From CAIPVR01 sp049316905 (GTDB taxonomy: Bacteria; Actinomycetota; Acidimicrobiia; Acidimicrobiales; Microtrichaceae): a stretch of DNA of 64,000 nucleotides. The notes beneath the pieces were generated by a model. It made no database searches, was not told the DNA's origin, and worked only from the letters and a program-made list of their open reading frames with translations. Location: positions 56,100 to 120,099 of the forward strand of contig JBMOJH010000001.1 in assembly GCA_049316905.1 (NCBI GenBank), in the 5' to 3' direction. Shown piece after piece: positions 43,478-52,908 of the stretch (the stretch's first letter is position 1; each line of letters begins with the position of its first letter). Position numbers and translations under genes: made by a program.

Positions 43478-45512
43478 CGGCGGTCCATCCGTCGACCTCC
43501 CGCAACGTCGCCGCTGCCGAGCTCGGGCCGAGCCAGAGCCGTTCGGCCGCGCTGGGGACCACCGCCTCCACCTCCACCCGGGCCCGCTCCCCGGCCGCCA
43601 GCCGAACGCGGCGGAACCCGCGGAGGGTCCGCAGCGCGTCGGGATGCGTGCCGAGGCGCTCCGACACGTAGCACTGGAGGACCTCCACGCCCGGACGGTC
43701 ACCGGTGTTGACGAGTTCCACCCCGACCACCACGCGGGTGCGGCCCCCACCGGCCGGCTCGGACGAGAGCAGCTGTGGCACGCCCCACGCGATGTCCGCG
43801 TACCCCAGCCCGAACCCGAACGGGAACGCGGGTCGCGTGCCCGTGGCCTCCACGAGCCGGTAGCCGAACAGCGGCCCGTACGTGATGCGCCGGGCGAAGC
43901 GACGGAACGGCGGCATCGGCGACCCGACCGCGGGCCAGGTGCAGGGCAGCCGACCCTCCGGCTCGGCATCGCCGAACACCACGTCGGCCACGCCGTGGCC
44001 ACCCTCCATCCCCGGGTACCAGACCATGGCAATGGCCGCGACCCGATCGGCCCACGGGTCGGTCACGAACGCGCTGCCGCCCATCAGGAGCACCGCCGTG
44101 GCCGGGTTGGCCGCCGCGACCGCCTCCACCAGGGCCACCGATCCGGCGTCCAGCTCGAGGGTGCGGCGGTCGCCGCCGGCCCGGATGATCCACTCCCCCT
44201 CGTCCCGCCAGGTGCAACCGACCACGACCACCGCGGCCCCGCACGCCGCGGCCAGCGCCGCTGCCCCCTCCGGGTCGGCGCCGTCGTGGTGCCGGACGTC
44301 CACCCCGTGACGCTCGCCGGCCGAGGTGAGGCCCTGCAGCAGGGTGACCACCGACGGGGGGTGGACCTGGCTCGATCCCAGGTCGCCCAGGTTCGGCTCG
44401 GCCGCGAGCACGCCGAGCACGGCGAGTGACCCCACCCGGGCAGGATCGAGCGGCAGGACGGGCGCCGGCCCACCGCGGCCGGCCACCGGCTCGTTGCGCA
44501 GGAGGGTCACCGAACGGGCGGCCACCTCCCGCGCCAGCGCCCGGTGGGACGTCCCGGCCACCGCGGCGGGGTCGTACCGGTCGGGTTCGCCCCGCTCGGC
44601 CTGCCGGAGCTGCTGGCGCACGAGCCGGCGGGCCGAGTCCTCGAGCCGGTCCCGTCGGATCCGGCAGCGGCGCAACAGCCGGGGCAGCGCCCGGAACCGC
44701 CAACGGAACGGCATCTCGAGGTCCATGCCACCGTCCACGGCGGCGGCTGCGCTGCGGATGCCCCAGGTGAAGTCCGACATCACGAACCCGTCGAACCCCC
44801 AGTCCCCCTTGAGGACGTCCACCACGAGGTGCCCGTGGTGTCCGCACGCGGTGCCGTTCACACCGTTGTAGGCGGTCATCACCGCCGAGGCCCCCTCGTC
44901 GACGCAGCGACGGAAGTGCGGCAGGTAGAGGTCGTGGAGGTCCGCGTCGGCCACCCGTACGTCGAGCCAGAGCCGGGAGTTCTCCATGCTGTTGAGCGCG
45001 TAGTGCTTCACGCAGGCCATCACGTGGCGCTGGGTGCCGCGAACGAGTGCCGCGCCCATCTCACCGAGAAGGTGCGGGTCCTCGCCGTAGGTCTCCTGGG
45101 CGCGACCCCACGCCGGGTGGCGCAGGAGGTTGATGCACACACCGGCGAACAGGTTCGCCCCCTGGGCGCGGGCCTCCACCCCGATGGCGTCACCGACCCG
45201 TTCCTCGAGTGCGGGGTCGAACGTGGCGGCGCGGGCCATGGGCGAGGGGAAGGCCGTCGAGTGGTACATCACCACCCCCCGGGGCCCGTCGGTGAAGCGG
45301 ACGCCGGGCAGTCCGAGGCGCGCCACCTCGCCGGCCACGATCGGCTCGCCGTTGTAGCGCCGGCTCATCGCCCGGGTGCCGCGCACCAGGGGCCCGTCGC
45401 CGGACATCACCCACACGAGTTCGTCGTCGGTCAGCGCGGCCACCAGCCGCTCGACCCGCGCCTCGAGTTCGGCGGGCGCCCCGCCGGGGTCAGCTGACGC
45501 GTCGGCCGGCAT
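43446..45512 (-). CDS. glycoside hydrolase family 3 (beta-glucosidase type)
   Basis: A 688-residue GH3 enzyme. It has a TIM-barrel domain with VKHYALNSMENSR near 168-180 and the nucleophile Asp247 in GFVMSDFTWG, then the alpha/beta sandwich domain (AAVVVVGCTWRDEGEWI), and a C-terminal fibronectin-III-like domain (EVLQCYVSERLG). No signal peptide is visible, so it probably acts inside on imported oligosaccharide. The sugar cannot be told. It overlaps the upstream Tat lipoprotein gene by 23 bp, so the two are coupled. Confidence 0.9.
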   Translation of the reverse strand: MPADASADPGGAPAELEARVERLVAALTDDELVWVMSGDGPLVRGTRAMSRRYNGEPIVAGEVARLGLPGVRFTDGPRGVVMYHSTAFPSPMARAATFDPALEERVGDAIGVEARAQGANLFAGVCINLLRHPAWGRAQETYGEDPHLLGEMGAALVRGTQRHVMACVKHYALNSMENSRLWLDVRVADADLHDLYLPHFRRCVDEGASAVMTAYNGVNGTACGHHGHLVVDVLKGDWGFDGFVMSDFTWGIRSAAAAVDGGMDLEMPFRWRFRALPRLLRRCRIRRDRLEDSARRLVRQQLRQAERGEPDRYDPAAVAGTSHRALAREVAARSVTLLRNEPVAGRGGPAPVLPLDPARVGSLAVLGVLAAEPNLGDLGSSQVHPPSVVTLLQGLTSAGERHGVDVRHHDGADPEGAAALAAACGAAVVVVGCTWRDEGEWIIRAGGDRRTLELDAGSVALVEAVAAANPATAVLLMGGSAFVTDPWADRVAAIAMVWYPGMEGGHGVADVVFGDAEPEGRLPCTWPAVGSPMPPFRRFARRITYGPLFGYRLVEATGTRPAFPFGFGLGYADIAWGVPQLLSSEPAGGGRTRVVVGVELVNTGDRPGVEVLQCYVSERLGTHPDALRTLRGFRRVRLAAGERARVEVEAVVPSAAERLWLGPSSAAATLREVDGWTAVRAGGRTSGG

Positions 45513-47649
45513 GGGCGACGTCGAGCTGGAGTCGGACCTCGCCGTCGGAGATGTCGAAGCCCTCGCCGTTCGCGCACTGCTCGGCCCAGGGGCTCGAGTG
45601 CCGGGGGTGGTCCCGCAACGGGCTGGCCGCGCCCTTCACGGTGAAGCCGCCCTGGGTGCCGAAGCGCAGCTCGCCCTCGCTGGGCGAGACGTAGGTGACG
45701 TCGATACGGCCCGGAGAGCGCACCACCGACGGCGCCGCGGCCGCCACCGCGGCGACGAACGCCGCGAAGCTGCCGTGGTCCGCGGCCCGGCCCACTTCCA
45801 CGACCCAGGCGTTGTCGGCCCCACCCGGGGCGAGCAGGTCGAACGGTCGGGTCATGCCGTCGGTGGCGTAGGTCGCCGGGTCGTAGGTGCGCCACTGGGT
45901 CGGCCGTTCCGACCACAGGGCCACGTAGGCGTCACCCTTGCGGCCGCACACCCAGCCGGCCGTCTCCACCACCTCGTCGAAGCGGTCCTGCGGGAAGTAC
46001 GCGTGCGTGTAGGGCCGGTAGGAGAAGTAGGGCCCGAGCAACGGGTCCGACGGGGACTCGTAGGCGGGCTGGTAGAGGTGGATCGCAACCCTGCCCCGCT
46101 GGGCCGAACGCGGCATGGAGGCCGTCCCGGTCCAGTACCCGCTGTCGGCGCCCCAGTCGGTGGTCCGCGGCGGCTCCTTCGACGGGTGCGTGGTGAACAC
46201 CATCGTGTCGGGACCGAGGGTGGCCTGCCAGGCGTGCACCTGTTCCATGGCGTCGCCGAAGCGGTGGTCGATCACCGAGGACAGCATCACCTCGGGGCTG
46301 CGCCACGTGTAGGTGTGGGCCTCACCCAGCACCCCCGCTGCGGCGAACGACGCCAGCTCGCGGATCGCCACCTGTGCGAGTCCGGGACTGACCGACGCGA
46401 ACTGCTTGACCGCAGCGAACTTCTGGAACAGCTCGCTGTCCCACAGGTTCCACCGGTTGCACGCGTCCAGGCTGGTGGGGACCATCTGCCAGGCCGTGAG
46501 CGCGCCGTGCGACCACCAGAACGGCAGGTTCGCCGGATCCGCGTAGTCGTAGCCGAACGCACCCACCGGATTCAGCGAGAAGGGCTCGTGCGGATCGAGC
46601 GGGACGCCGTGGCGCTCACGGATGGTCTCCACCGCCTGGCTGGCACCGGCACGCCGGATGACCTCGGGCAGCCGGTACTTCGTGGAGCCCGCGAGGTACA
46701 TCGGACCGATGTCGTTGGAGTTCGGGAACAGCCGGTCCGTGTTGTCGAACAGGAACTTGGCGGTTCCGAAGGTGGACTCGCGGTCCCACGCCGTCTTGGC
46801 GCCCTTGTAGCCGCGACCGTGGGTGACCCCGAAGACGCCGTGGAAGTTGTGGGTGGCGAGGTCGAAGAGCGCGGTGTCGATCGCCGCGGCACCGAGCGCC
46901 ACCACCTCCGGGTCGTCCGCGAACTCCACGAGCGTGAGCAGCGGCGACCAGTCGAACTTCATGTAGGTGTTCGAGTGCCACTCGCTGTAGCCGAACCGGG
47001 CGCGCTCGCGGATCCACGCCACCACCGCGGGCCGGGCCCGCTCGGCGTGTTCGGCGCCGGTGAGCCCGGTGAAGGTGAACACCCGGTCGGGCAGCGCCAG
47101 ACCCCCGAGGTACTCGTCGACGGCGAACATGATCCGGTGGTTCTCGGACCAGAACCACTTGTTGTCGACCACGCCGGCGGGAATGGGGTCGTCGTAGCGG
47201 TACCGGGCACCGGCGATGTGGTCCTCCACCGCGGCGATCGTGGCCGCGGGCAGCACGCCACGGCCGAGCCGGACCACCCACTGGAGGTCGACCAGCTCGA
47301 AGTCGTCGGTGTCGCGGAACGGGTCGGTGCCCACCAGGGTCGGCGCCACCCGCGACGGGTCCCACACGAACGAGGGGTCGCGCCGCGACCGCAGCAGGTG
47401 GCCGATCACGTTGGCCCGGTTGCCGGGGTCGTAGGAGCTGGTGGAGAGCGTCAGGAACTCCGTCGCCCGACCCTGGAACCAGGCCTCGTCGACCAGACCG
47501 GCGCTCCCGGGCACCGGGAGCGGCTCCGCTCCGGGCAGTGCCGGCACCACGCACGGCGGTGCCGGGGTACCCCCGGGCATCTGCGGTGTGCAGGCGGCGG
47601 CCCCGAGCACCGCCGATCCCACCAGGAACCCCCGACGCGTCACCTGCAT
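45490..47649 (-). CDS. Tat-exported lipoprotein of unknown function
   Basis: The 719-residue product starts with a twin-arginine signal (TRRGFLVG) ending in the lipobox GAAAC, with Cys20 as anchor. The body has several strongly patterned, aromatic-rich motifs: DNKWFWSENHRIMF at 162-175, SEWHSNTYM at 222-230 and NFHGVFGVTHGRGYKG at 268-283. The helical first half and beta-rich second half resemble the toroid-plus-sandwich layout of some polysaccharide lyases; that is an impression, not a match. Coupling to a GH3 gene supports a role in glycan breakdown. I do not recognise the family. Confidence 0.8.
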   Translation of the reverse strand: MQVTRRGFLVGSAVLGAAACTPQMPGGTPAPPCVVPALPGAEPLPVPGSAGLVDEAWFQGRATEFLTLSTSSYDPGNRANVIGHLLRSRRDPSFVWDPSRVAPTLVGTDPFRDTDDFELVDLQWVVRLGRGVLPAATIAAVEDHIAGARYRYDDPIPAGVVDNKWFWSENHRIMFAVDEYLGGLALPDRVFTFTGLTGAEHAERARPAVVAWIRERARFGYSEWHSNTYMKFDWSPLLTLVEFADDPEVVALGAAAIDTALFDLATHNFHGVFGVTHGRGYKGAKTAWDRESTFGTAKFLFDNTDRLFPNSNDIGPMYLAGSTKYRLPEVIRRAGASQAVETIRERHGVPLDPHEPFSLNPVGAFGYDYADPANLPFWWSHGALTAWQMVPTSLDACNRWNLWDSELFQKFAAVKQFASVSPGLAQVAIRELASFAAAGVLGEAHTYTWRSPEVMLSSVIDHRFGDAMEQVHAWQATLGPDTMVFTTHPSKEPPRTTDWGADSGYWTGTASMPRSAQRGRVAIHLYQPAYESPSDPLLGPYFSYRPYTHAYFPQDRFDEVVETAGWVCGRKGDAYVALWSERPTQWRTYDPATYATDGMTRPFDLLAPGGADNAWVVEVGRAADHGSFAAFVAAVAAAAPSVVRSPGRIDVTYVSPSEGELRFGTQGGFTVKGAASPLRDHPRHSSPWAEQCANGEGFDISDGEVRLQLDVAHAGRRVS

Positions 47650-47753
47650 GTTCTCGCCCCCTGCCCCTTCATCCGCAGCTCGTCGCCGGCGGAATCCTCA
47701 TTCTGGCGCACGGGACGGACCGGGAGCACCTTCGGCCGCTGGCGGCCCGGGTC

Positions 47754-50700
47754 CTACTCGAGGACGGTGGCGGCCCGCTCCGAGACCACCTTCGACGAGC
47801 CGCCCGGCTCCATCGTCACGCCGTAGAGCACGTCCGCAGCCTCCATCGTGCGCTTCTGGTGGCTCACGATGATCAGCTGGGCCGACTCGCGGAACTCCGC
47901 CACCAGGTCGAGGAACCGGTGGAGGTTCACGTCGTCGAGGGCGGCCTCCACCTCGTCCATCACGTAGAAGGGCGACGGCCGGGAGCGGAACACTGCGAAC
48001 AGGTACGCGAGCGCCGTGAGGGACCGCTCGCCGCCGGAGAGCAGCGAGAGCTTCCGGACGTTCTTGCCCGACGGCTTGGCCTCCAGCTCGATGCCGGTGT
48101 CGAGCAGGTTGTCGGGGTCGGTCAGCTTCAGCCGGCCCTGACCACCGGGGAACAGCGTCTCGAACAGCAGCGTGAAATTGTGGCTCACGTCCGCGTAGGC
48201 CGCCGAGAAGACGTTGACGATCTCCTCGTCGACCGCGGCGATCACCTTCGAGAGCTCACGGCGGGTCTGGCGGATGTCCTCGAGCTGGGACTCGAGGAAC
48301 GTGTGGCGCTCGGACAGCTCCTCGAACTCCTGCAGGGCGAGCGGATTGATCGGCCCCATGAGCCGCAGCTCACGTTCGAGCTCGCGCGCCCGCGCCGGTG
48401 CGGTGACCCCGTCGGGCAGCAGCGGGCACTGCGCGGCGATCGCCGTGTCGGGTTCGCAGTCGTGCTCGTGGCGCAGCGACTCCGTCGCCGACTCGAGGCG
48501 CAGACGGAGCTCGGCGTCCGCGATCTCGGCCTTCTGGCTCCGGGCCCGGACGTCCTCGAGCTCGGCCTCGGAGGCGGAGCGATCGGCCCGGAGACCCTCC
48601 AGGCGGGCCGTCACCGCGCGGGCGGCCTCGGACTGGCGGCGCCGCTCCTCGCGCAGTTCGCCGAGGTGCGCCTCCACCGTGGCCAGCCGTGTCGTCACGA
48701 ACGCGGCCAGACGCTCCGTGGCCACCGAACGGGCCTCGAGCTCCACCCGCCGGTCCGCGGCCGCAGCCACCTCTGCGTGGTTCCGCTCCAGCCGCTCGTC
48801 CACCTGCGACCGCCGGGCGGCGATGTAGCGGCGGCGCTCCTCCAGGCCGGCGGCACGGACGTCGACGTCGGTCCGGCGGGCCGCCACCTCCGACGACCGG
48901 GCCTCGAGCGTGTCCCTCGCCGCGGCCATCCGTCGGGCCCGCTCGCCGAGCTCGGCCTCGGCCGCCTCCAGCTCGGGGAGGTGGGCGGCCAGCTCCTCGG
49001 CGCGGGCCTCCTCGCGGGCGAGGCGCTCGCCGAGCTCGCCGAGGTGGGCGCCCAGGGCCTCCAGCTCGCCGGCGGCCTCCTCGGCGTCCGCCGCGTTGCG
49101 CGTGACCGCCTCGGCCAGGTTCCGGCGGCGGGCGACGAGGGCGTCGAGGGCCCGCTGGGCCTGCTGCTCGTCGGAGCGGGCACCGGCCACGGCGCTGCGA
49201 GCGGACTCGACGGCCCGACGCGAGCGGTCGCGCACCTCCTCGGCCGCCGCGACGCCCTTGCGGGCCTCCTCCAGGGCGGCGCCGGTGGCGCCGGAACCCG
49301 CGGCGCCGAGGCGCCAGCCGGAGGTGCCGAACCGGTGGCCCGACCGCGTCACGACCACCGCACCCGGGGACGTACGGGCCACGTCGAGCGCGGCCTCCCA
49401 GCCGCCGTCGACCGCCACCGCCGTGGCCAGCAGCGCGTCGAGCAGCTGCGACACTGCGGCCGAGTTCGCCCCGCCGGCCGGACGGACGTGGTCGCGCACC
49501 CGCACCCCGGCCGATGGGGGCGATCCGGCGCCGGTCGCGCCGCCGAGTGCGAGCACCGCGCCGTGGTGGTCCGCCGCGGCCAGCGCCCGGAGGGCCCGGC
49601 GGGCGGCGTCGACGTCCGCCACGACCACTGCGCCCAACGCGTCCGCGGCGGCCGCCTCGAAGGCCTCCTCCCAACCGGGATCGACCTGCACGAGGTCGGC
49701 GAGGGTGCCGAGCACGCCGTCGAGCCCGGCCAGGCGTTCCGCCCCGGCGCGGGCGCGGGCCTCGTCGAGGGCGAGCGTGAGGGCCTCCACCCGGGCGGCC
49801 CAGGCAGAGTGGTCGGCCTCGGCCTCGGTGGCCGCTGACTCCGCCGACACCAGGGCGGCCTCGGCCGCGGCGCGGTCGGCCTCGCGGGCGGTGACCTCCC
49901 CGGCGAGGGTGGGTTCGTCGCGCTCGGCCGCCCCGGCCTCGGCCGCGAGGCGCTCCGACTCCTCGGAGAGGCGCTGCACCCGCTCGTCGAGCGAGCGGCG
50001 ACGGCTCTCCAACCGGGTGCGGTCGCCCGCACCCCGCTCCAGGGCGGATCGGAGCGCGGCCAGCTCGCCGCGCACCCCGGCCGCCTCGCCGGTGGGTGCG
50101 GGCACGCCCTCGCCCCACTCCAGCTCGAACTCGACCCGCTCCGCCCCGAGGGCCGCCTCCGCGGCGGCGAGCTCCTCCACCTCGGCGGCGAGCACCTCGA
50201 GGTCGGCCTCGATCTGCGCGGACTCCTCCACGAGCGACGCCCGCTCCGACTCGAGCGAGGCGATCACCCCGGCGTCGACCGACGACTCCAGCTCCCGCTG
50301 CACCCCGCGGCGGCGCTCGGCGAGCAGCGCCACCTGGCCGCGGCCCTTCTCGAGCAGGCGCTCGTAACGCACCAGCGCGTCGCCGGTGTCACGACCGCCG
50401 AGGGCGGTGAGCTCGGCCTCGGTGGCCAGCACCCGTGCGTCGAGGTCCCCGAGGGCGGCCCGGAGCCGGGCGTCGAGGCCGCCGAGCTCGGCCTGGGTGC
50501 GGGAGGACTCCTCGAGCTGGCTCCGCAGCCGGGCGAGCTCACGACCGGCGAGGTGGATCCGCAGGGCCGACAGCTCGGCGACGAGGTCGCCGTGGCGACG
50601 AGCGGCGTCGGCCTGGCGCTCGAGCGGGCGGAGCTGGCGGCGCACCTCCCGCAGTAGGTCCTGGACCCGGGTGAGGTTGGCCTCGGTGGCCTGGAGGCGG

Positions 50701-51236
50701 CGCTCGGCGCGCTCCTTGCGGCGCCGGTACTTCAGGACGCCGGCGGCCTCCTCGATGATGAGGCGGCGCTCCTCGGGGCGGGCGTTGAGGACGGCGTCGA
50801 TGTTGCCCTGCGAGATGATCACGTGCTGCTGGCGCCCCACGCCGGTGTCGGAGAGGAGCTCCTGGATGTCCAGCAGGCGGCACGGCACGCCATTGATGGC
50901 GTACTCGCTGTCGCCGGAGCGGAACAGCAGCCGGGTGATCGTCACCTCGGTGAAGTCGATCGGCAGCAGTCCGGCCGAGTTGTCGATCGTCAGCGAGACC
51001 TCGGCCCGGCCGAGGGCGGGGCGCTTGGCGGTGCCGGCGAAGATGACGTCGTCCATCTTCTGGGAGCGCACCGCCGAGGGGGCCTGCGCGCCGAGCACCC
51101 AGCCGATGGCGTCGACCACGTTCGACTTGCCGGAACCGTTGGGCCCCACCACGACCGTGACCCCGGGTTCCATGGCCAGGTCCGCGGCGTCGGCGAAGGA
51201 CTTGAAGCCCTTGATCTGGAGGGACTTGAGGAACAC
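47754..51236 (-). CDS. smc: chromosome segregation protein SMC
   Basis: SMC with ScpA/B condenses and segregates the chromosome. The 1160-residue protein has the head motifs GPNGSGKSNVVDAIGWVLG at the N-terminus and LSLLSGGERSLTALAYLFAVF plus YVMDEVEAALDD at the C-terminus. Two long Ala/Glu/Arg-rich coiled coils flank a Gly-rich hinge near residues 500-640. GTG start at 51236, 9 bp after the mutM-like stop. Many long antisense frames run through it because of the extreme GC3. Confidence 0.97.
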   Translation of the reverse strand: MFLKSLQIKGFKSFADAADLAMEPGVTVVVGPNGSGKSNVVDAIGWVLGAQAPSAVRSQKMDDVIFAGTAKRPALGRAEVSLTIDNSAGLLPIDFTEVTITRLLFRSGDSEYAINGVPCRLLDIQELLSDTGVGRQQHVIISQGNIDAVLNARPEERRLIIEEAAGVLKYRRRKERAERRLQATEANLTRVQDLLREVRRQLRPLERQADAARRHGDLVAELSALRIHLAGRELARLRSQLEESSRTQAELGGLDARLRAALGDLDARVLATEAELTALGGRDTGDALVRYERLLEKGRGQVALLAERRRGVQRELESSVDAGVIASLESERASLVEESAQIEADLEVLAAEVEELAAAEAALGAERVEFELEWGEGVPAPTGEAAGVRGELAALRSALERGAGDRTRLESRRRSLDERVQRLSEESERLAAEAGAAERDEPTLAGEVTAREADRAAAEAALVSAESAATEAEADHSAWAARVEALTLALDEARARAGAERLAGLDGVLGTLADLVQVDPGWEEAFEAAAADALGAVVVADVDAARRALRALAAADHHGAVLALGGATGAGSPPSAGVRVRDHVRPAGGANSAAVSQLLDALLATAVAVDGGWEAALDVARTSPGAVVVTRSGHRFGTSGWRLGAAGSGATGAALEEARKGVAAAEEVRDRSRRAVESARSAVAGARSDEQQAQRALDALVARRRNLAEAVTRNAADAEEAAGELEALGAHLGELGERLAREEARAEELAAHLPELEAAEAELGERARRMAAARDTLEARSSEVAARRTDVDVRAAGLEERRRYIAARRSQVDERLERNHAEVAAAADRRVELEARSVATERLAAFVTTRLATVEAHLGELREERRRQSEAARAVTARLEGLRADRSASEAELEDVRARSQKAEIADAELRLRLESATESLRHEHDCEPDTAIAAQCPLLPDGVTAPARARELERELRLMGPINPLALQEFEELSERHTFLESQLEDIRQTRRELSKVIAAVDEEIVNVFSAAYADVSHNFTLLFETLFPGGQGRLKLTDPDNLLDTGIELEAKPSGKNVRKLSLLSGGERSLTALAYLFAVFRSRPSPFYVMDEVEAALDDVNLHRFLDLVAEFRESAQLIIVSHQKRTMEAADVLYGVTMEPGGSSKVVSERAATVLE

Positions 51237-51245
51237 GTCGGCTCG

Positions 51246-52079
51246 CTACACCTGGGTCTGTTCGCAGTAGTAGGTGTACCCGCTCCCGAAGCGGGTCTTC
51301 ACGATCGGACCCCGAGCCCGGGGGCTCATCTCACCGTCCCGCTTGTAGACGGCGAGGTGGTCCTGGTACTCGCCGGGAGCGCCGGAGGGTCCCACCCAAC
51401 CGTCATCGCCCAGCGAGGTGCCACCGTACTTGATCGCCTCGTGCACGATTTCCACCACGGCCCGGTAGAGCCGGCGGATCTCCTGGGCCGACAGTCCGAC
51501 GGTTCGGCGGTCGTAGCGCAGCCCGGCCTCGAAGAGGATCTCGTCGGAGTAGATGGGCCCGATCCCCACCAGGAAGCCGGGGTCCATGAGGACCGACTTC
51601 AGCTTCCCGTCCCGGCGCAGGAGGTTCTCACCGAAGGTGGTCCAGGAGATGGGCTCGTCGGCCGCGTCGAGCCCCAGCTGGGCCAGCTCGGGGTGCCGCT
51701 CGGTGAGCTCCTCCTCGGTGACGTACTCGACCGTGGCCTGCTTCTTGGGGTCGACGAGCCGCAGCTGGCCGCCCTGGGTGAAGGTGACCACGAGGGCCGT
51801 GCCGGTGGCGGTGGCCTCCTTGGCCTGCATCCGGCGGACCCGCGTGCGCTCGCCGAGGGAGAGCACCAGCTGGTGCGTGCCCTCCACGCCGAGGGTGATG
51901 AGGGTGCCCCGGCGGCGGACCTCGCTGATCTTCGTCCCCGGGAGCGCAGCGATCAGCGCCTTCTTGGTCGGGTACTTCACCACGCCCGCGACCGGCACCT
52001 CGACGGCCTTGATCTTCCTGCCGGCGAGGTCCCGTTCCAGGTCTCGTCGCAACAGCTCGAGCTCGGGGAGCTCAGGCAT
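51246..52079 (-). CDS. divergent Fpg/Nei-family DNA glycosylase without zinc finger
   Basis: The 277-residue protein keeps the catalytic N-terminus MPELPELE (Pro2, Glu3, Glu6) and the helix-two-turn-helix region LVGIGPIYSDEILFEAGL. Several residues that define E. coli Fpg are changed. The conserved Lys57 aligns with Thr59 in VRRRGTL, and DPRRFG reads DPKKQA. NIY reads PIY, and three of four zinc cysteines are gone (GEMSPRARG and YYCEQTQ instead of PCxxCG and YCxxCQ). Lyase chemistry seems possible, but lesion choice may differ. It overlaps rnc by 8 bp in the actinobacterial mutM place. Confidence 0.87.
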   Translation of the reverse strand: MPELPELELLRRDLERDLAGRKIKAVEVPVAGVVKYPTKKALIAALPGTKISEVRRRGTLITLGVEGTHQLVLSLGERTRVRRMQAKEATATGTALVVTFTQGGQLRLVDPKKQATVEYVTEEELTERHPELAQLGLDAADEPISWTTFGENLLRRDGKLKSVLMDPGFLVGIGPIYSDEILFEAGLRYDRRTVGLSAQEIRRLYRAVVEIVHEAIKYGGTSLGDDGWVGPSGAPGEYQDHLAVYKRDGEMSPRARGPIVKTRFGSGYTYYCEQTQV

Positions 52080-52908
52080 GGTCACCCCCTCGGGTCGATC
52101 CCGCCCGGTCCTCGTCGTCCCACCCCGTACCGTCGCCGGCGACGCCGCCCTCGGGCGGGGCCTCCGGTCCGGGTTCCGCACCGAGCCGGTCGGCGGCCTC
52201 GCGGGCCGCGGCCTGCTCGGCCTCCTTCTTCGTACGGCCCTGGCCGTGGCCCAGCGTCCGGCCCCCCACGCTCACCGAGGCGCTGAAGCGCTTCTGGTGC
52301 TCGGGCCCCTCCTCAGCGAGCACGTAGCGGGGCAGCTCCGCGAACCGATGGGCCGCGAGCTCCTGCAGGCGCGACTTGTGGTCGGAGGCCACCTCGCCCG
52401 TGACCACACCGCTGATGCGCTCCTCGAGCAGGCCGAGCACCACCCGGGTGGCGGCGCCGAGGCCGCCGTCGAGATACACCGCACCGATCACGCCCTCCAT
52501 GGCGTCGGCCAGGATCGAGGTCTTGGTCCGGCCCCCGGTCGACTCCTCGCCCTTGCCGAGGAGGAGCGCGTCACCCAGTCCGACCGAGCGGGCCACCTGG
52601 GCCAGGGCCGCGGCGCTCACGAGCTCCGACCGGCGACGGGCGAGCACGCCCTCGCTCGTGGTGGGGGCGGAGCGGAAGAGGTGGTCGGTGACCACCACGC
52701 CGAGCACGGCGTCGCCCAGGAACTCCAGGCGCTCGTTGGAGGGGAGCCCCCCGTGCTCCGCGCACCACGACCGGTGGCGCAGCGCGAGGTCGAGCAGCGA
52801 CGGGTCGGCGAAGCGGTAGCCCAGCCGGGTGCAGAGGATCGCCCGTGGATCGTTGACAGCGTCGTCGCCGAGCCGCTCAGAGCCGGGCGATGACGTAGTC
52901 GACGGCAT
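52072..52908 (-). CDS. rnc: ribonuclease III
   Basis: RNase III cuts double-stranded RNA in rRNA and mRNA processing. The 278-residue protein has the signature NERLEFLGDAVLGVVV, the second acidic cluster ILADAMEGVIGAVYLDGG and a dsRNA-binding domain (DHKSRLQELAAHRFAELPRYV and GRTKKEAEQAAAREA). A Gly/Glu-rich tail follows. ATG at 52908 overlaps acpP by 32 bp; no closer start is present. Confidence 0.95.
   Translation of the reverse strand: MPSTTSSPGSERLGDDAVNDPRAILCTRLGYRFADPSLLDLALRHRSWCAEHGGLPSNERLEFLGDAVLGVVVTDHLFRSAPTTSEGVLARRRSELVSAAALAQVARSVGLGDALLLGKGEESTGGRTKTSILADAMEGVIGAVYLDGGLGAATRVVLGLLEERISGVVTGEVASDHKSRLQELAAHRFAELPRYVLAEEGPEHQKRFSASVSVGGRTLGHGQGRTKKEAEQAAAREAADRLGAEPGPEAPPEGGVAGDGTGWDDEDRAGSTRGGDHA

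Noticed and set aside
47538..49838. 766-codon plus-strand open frame and others through the smc region
   Set aside because: They mirror the SMC coiled coil, whose frame carries all ATPase motifs.
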